64,000 nt of DNA from Cycas panzhihuaensis (Eukaryota > Cycadophyta), in NCBI GenBank assembly GCA_023213395.1, contig CM041465.1:12648001-12712000 (forward strand), in the 5' to 3' direction. This document shows, in pieces, positions 60,950 to 64,000 of the stretch. Every line of letters starts with the position of its first letter. The stretch's first letter is position 1. A model generated the notes under the pieces. The model did no database searches and was not told the DNA's origin. It worked only from the letters and a program-made list of their open reading frames with translations. The translations under genes and the position numbers were made by a program.

Positions 60950-61725
60950 CTTTCAAGTGAAATTGACTTGTATACTCTTTGAACTTGAATCAATACTTAA
61001 AGCAAGAATATCATCAATATAAAACTCATCCTTTATAGGACTATCACATTCATATTTAATTTCTCTTAAAATAATAGTTTCATCTAAATAAACCTTAATT
61101 GATTCATCACTCTCAACATCTTCAATAGAAGTTGTAGTCTCATCAATATATTCAACCATCTTTTCTTTACATTTAATAGAAATTTCATCAGTACTCATAC
61201 ATTCTTCATCTTGACATATCATTTCATCAGTGTTAATAATACTTTCTTCATCCATTTTCCCTGTATCATAACCATCACTAATCTTAGTTGCCTTTGCAAT
61301 CATTTGTTGTATCTCTTTAGGAGTTTGTTCAAATATGTCACTTACAAAATCTCAAGCTTCCTTAGTAGTACTTGTATATTGAATCTTAGGAATGATGAAA
61401 TGATATGTGGAAGGAAGATCAACCTTGTTTAATGTATCAAGAATCATGATGAATACCTTTCTATCTTTCTTCTCAAGCATTACCTTTTCTTCTTCATCCT
61501 TAGGGATATCATATCCATCAGTAACAAGCTTCCACAAACCTCTAGCTACGAAAAAATATCTCATTTTAATTATTAGTAGTTTTCTCTATTACACTTAGGC
61601 ATCAAAAGAAACGAATCCCTTAAGTAATATTCATTTGTTTTATGAACATACATAACCACACCATTTTCCTCCATGATTGTAAATATACATCCAAATAATG
61701 TCCCTTTCTCAATCAACAAATTCAC
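60950..61725 (-). pseudogene. Gag-like protein of element N
   Basis: ARGLWKLVTDGYDIPKDEEE, KKDRKVFIMILDTLNKVDLP and STTKEA (61352-61564), then IAKATKISDGYDTGKMDEES and the acidic tail (60953-61303). Collinear with element M gag; it keeps the Q codon that is a stop in M, but has other breaks near 61330-61350 and 61575. Copia-type Gag affinity from the UBN2-like block. Confidence 0.7.
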
Positions 61726-63399
61726 CCATTAATCAATCTCAACAAACTTTCTCATGTCTTATGTCCCTCACATCACTAACTTCATCGTCACATCATCACC
61801 TTGTCTATTTCTCATAAACAGACATATAGAATCTAAAACACTTACTTTACCAAATCAATGCCTCATAAATCTCACAATGATTATACATACCACATGTCAC
61901 CATTACATTGCCAAGACACACCACACCACACTCAATTGCCCAAAACACAAGTCATTCTGCTACACCACTCAACAAAGTTTGCTTAGGTATCTTCAACAAA
62001 GTCATCCTTCTTTGCCTATTAGTCAATTAAAGAACACATCATCAAGACATACCTAATCCCAACCTTAAAAATATGCTAGTAACCTCATATGTAACAAGCA
62101 CCTTATTACCTCAAATCACCATTTTTATTGTCCTTAAATTTGCCTTATCATTCCCATAAATCTCCTTCACATAAATCACATTCCAAAGAGCATTAAGTTG
62201 CCATATGCCATCCAACTCACTCATGCAAACACATGAACTATCACTTTATCACCACACTATGGCATTGTCACAATAACTTTCTCATATAAACACATGTAAG
62301 AAAGAACTCAAATTGTCATTAATCAGTCACCATCATGCATCTCAAATCACTAATAGAATTCCAAATACATTAACATCAACATGACTTAATATCATCTCAA
62401 AAAGTACTCTCCCATGTATAACACATGCAAGAGATCCTTAAATAGTCACCTCATATTGCACCATCACCTAACTTATTTTCTCATGTAAATTACATACAAG
62501 AAATCTTATAATCACCTCATCGCACCCATTAATCATGTCATTTCTTGCCTATAAACTTTCTCATATAAATACATATAAGAAAGCATCATATCCATGCCTC
62601 AAATATTGTCAACAAATCACCATCATACAACAAACTCATGCTTAATTCATTATCAAAATAAGACCCTTTTAATAAATGAAAAAATACATCATTAATATCC
62701 ACAAGTATCACCTCATTCACACCATCATTTAAAAGTATCATCTTTCCAATAACATATATGTATAATAAATATATTGGGCCCCAAGAGTAATGGTTTTGTT
62801 GCCAAGAAAAGTATAATATGAAACCCTTAAATTCTCAAAAAACTTATTTCTAGAAAAAATATAGCTCAAAAATATATAAAATATGTATGGAAATGATAGC
62901 CTCTAAAATACAATTCCAACAGTTTAGACGAAATTGAATTCTAAAATCTAGATCAAAAGTTATGCCCTTTTTAAGAATTTCACAATTAGGGTTTCTAGGG
63001 ACTGTAATAGTACCTTTTGATAAACTACTAGTAACCTTTTGATTTGAACTTTGATGAAACTTAAACCACTTCCATTAGAAATTAAATTGAAAAATACATA
63101 GAATAAAAAAACTGTAGCTAAATTTATGGCTCTTTAAAGTTGTGGTTACAGATCTATCTCAAAAATATGGCAATTGAAAAAAATAGGCTAAAATTAATTC
63201 TGCTATAATGTTTGTACTTTCACTCCAAAATCTATAATGTAGCCACTCAAATTTTATAGAATGAGCCATTTTGTCTCAATTTTGCCATTACTTTTTAGAA
63301 ATTTTAATATTTATTCTCTCAAATATGCTTTCAACCCTTGATGGCACCTCCTGAATCACTGCTTTGATACCGAATAAAAACACCTCTCTCAACCTAGGT
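61726..63399 (-). other. Leader of element N
   Basis: Noncoding, AT-rich, aligned with the element M leader. About 120 bp longer through small insertions. No other feature. Confidence 0.6.
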
Positions 63400-63411
63400 G
63401 CTCTGATACCA
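63400..63411 (-). other. Primer-binding site of element N
   Basis: Exact Met-tRNA-type site TGGTATCAGAGC on the minus strand, abutting the 5' LTR. Confidence 0.92.
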
Positions 63412-63638
63412 TGTTGGAAAATCAAACCTGTAATAAGATAATATTCACAAATAAAAATAAACACCTCCAAGATTGAATGGTGCCCTTAAGGTACCTCAAA
63501 TTATATTAACAAAACATCCTTACAATAGATATTATATATGATACATTATGTGTGCATTTATAATATATGACATGATAATGAGAGCGGGACCCACTTGCAT
63601 GTGGGTTAAAATAAATGTGCATTACTAATATTCCAACA
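63412..63638 (-). repeat. 5' LTR of element N
   Basis: TGTTGGAAAATC...CCAACA; pairs with 60346-60572. Confidence 0.92.
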
Positions 63639-64000
63639 TCCAATAGGTCCCATATGGTTGGGATAAGGTAGAACGAACGGGATAGATGGAGAGACCTAAG
63701 GCATGCTTGGTCATGAAATGGTCACTTGTAGTATAGAGGTAAGTAGGATAGGTTGTGGAATTTAGTAGATGGGTTGAGAAGCCATTTAAGAAAACTTAAC
63801 CCCCATCCCATATGAGGGATTAATGTGGGAAGGAGTGATGGTTATGTATTAGGTAGGTAGGACCATGGACTAAGCCATCATCTAGGGTATAGAGTGGGGT
63901 TGTGTGGATTGAGTTAGGGGAGAGATAGTGGAAAACAAGGCTAAGGCATTAAAAAGTAGGTATAAGACCTAAGCAAGGGTAGATTCCCTTATTGTTGCTA

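Larger units (their letters stand above)
60346..63638 (-). mobile_element. Element N: second gag-only non-autonomous LTR element
   Basis: 3293 bp with LTRs of 227 bp each (60346-60572, 63412-63638) and a perfect target duplication tccaa (60341-60345, 63639-63643). Primer site GCTCTGATACCA on plus (63400-63411), i.e. a perfect TGGTATCAGAGC on minus, touches the right LTR; PPT ttaagggggag (minus, 60573-60583) touches the left. Same family and layout as element M, inserted in Tat-E gag. Confidence 0.92.
57050..64000 (-). mobile_element. Tat-E: minus-strand Tat relative, interrupted by element N
   Basis: Reading leftwards from the window edge: Pro-rich gag N-terminal part (63644-64000 and 59990-60345), gag core (59300-59725), protease region (about 57840-58400) and the linker before RT (57590-57650, GYGYIIILSDLEFIDED, compare the Tat-A linker SYGYLASFSDDESLDEDEG). 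Recognition stops near 57050, before RT. Sequence is old and stop-dense. Confidence 0.7.

Overview
This window reads as repeat-rich nuclear DNA of a seed plant with a large genome. I see no intact host gene and no structural RNA gene. Almost every assignable base belongs to LTR retrotransposons nested in one another. The one host-derived coding sequence is a broken copy of plant sucrose-phosphate synthase (SPS) carried inside an LTR element, which also marks the source as a plant. A gymnosperm or other giant-genome plant is likely but cannot be proved from this sequence.

Layout. (1) 1-5125, minus strand: a decayed Ty3/gypsy element running off the left edge (integrase start, RNase H, RT, protease, gag, leader, Met-tRNA-type primer site, 5' LTR). 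(2) 5586-29903, plus strand: a GC-rich Ty3/gypsy element of Tat-lineage type ('Tat-A') with about 2.56-kb LTRs. A second member of the same family ('Tat-B', 11275-22301, about 2.54-kb LTRs) is inserted into its protease. Both keep gag, protease, the first part of RT and the last part of integrase, and both have lost most of RT, the RT-linked RNase H and the integrase core. Both carry a separate RNase H domain between integrase and the 3' LTR. Tat-A also carries an antisense module of about 2 kb with its own TATA box and a probable intron. (3) 29904-about 42900: an older, AT-rich and CpG-poor relative ('Tat-C') that Tat-A appears to have entered. It keeps a plant-mobile-domain-like antisense pseudogene and the RNase H. 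It is interrupted by a 3.2-kb gag-only element ('M', 30611-33787, perfect target duplication) and, in its LTR, by a 4.2-kb non-autonomous element ('L', 35995-40169) carrying the C-terminal half of SPS. (4) About 43690-55500: the 3' end and 3' LTR of another Tat relative ('Tat-D'), split by a 7.6-kb Ty1/copia element (44586-52173) whose leader contains a tRNA-like, probably SINE-derived, segment. (5) About 57050-64000, minus strand: a further Tat relative ('Tat-E'), interrupted by a second gag-only element ('N', 60346-63638, perfect target duplication).

How the parts relate. The autonomous-type elements (left gypsy, copia) have all core domains but are full of stops. The Tat-A/B, M/N and L elements lack enzymes and must have moved with proteins supplied by relatives. 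Reading by insertion order, Tat-C is older than Tat-A, which is older than Tat-B. The old copies show C-to-T/G-to-A decay even in primer-binding sites. The young Tat-A/B LTR pairs differ largely by small indels, some of which may be sequence error.
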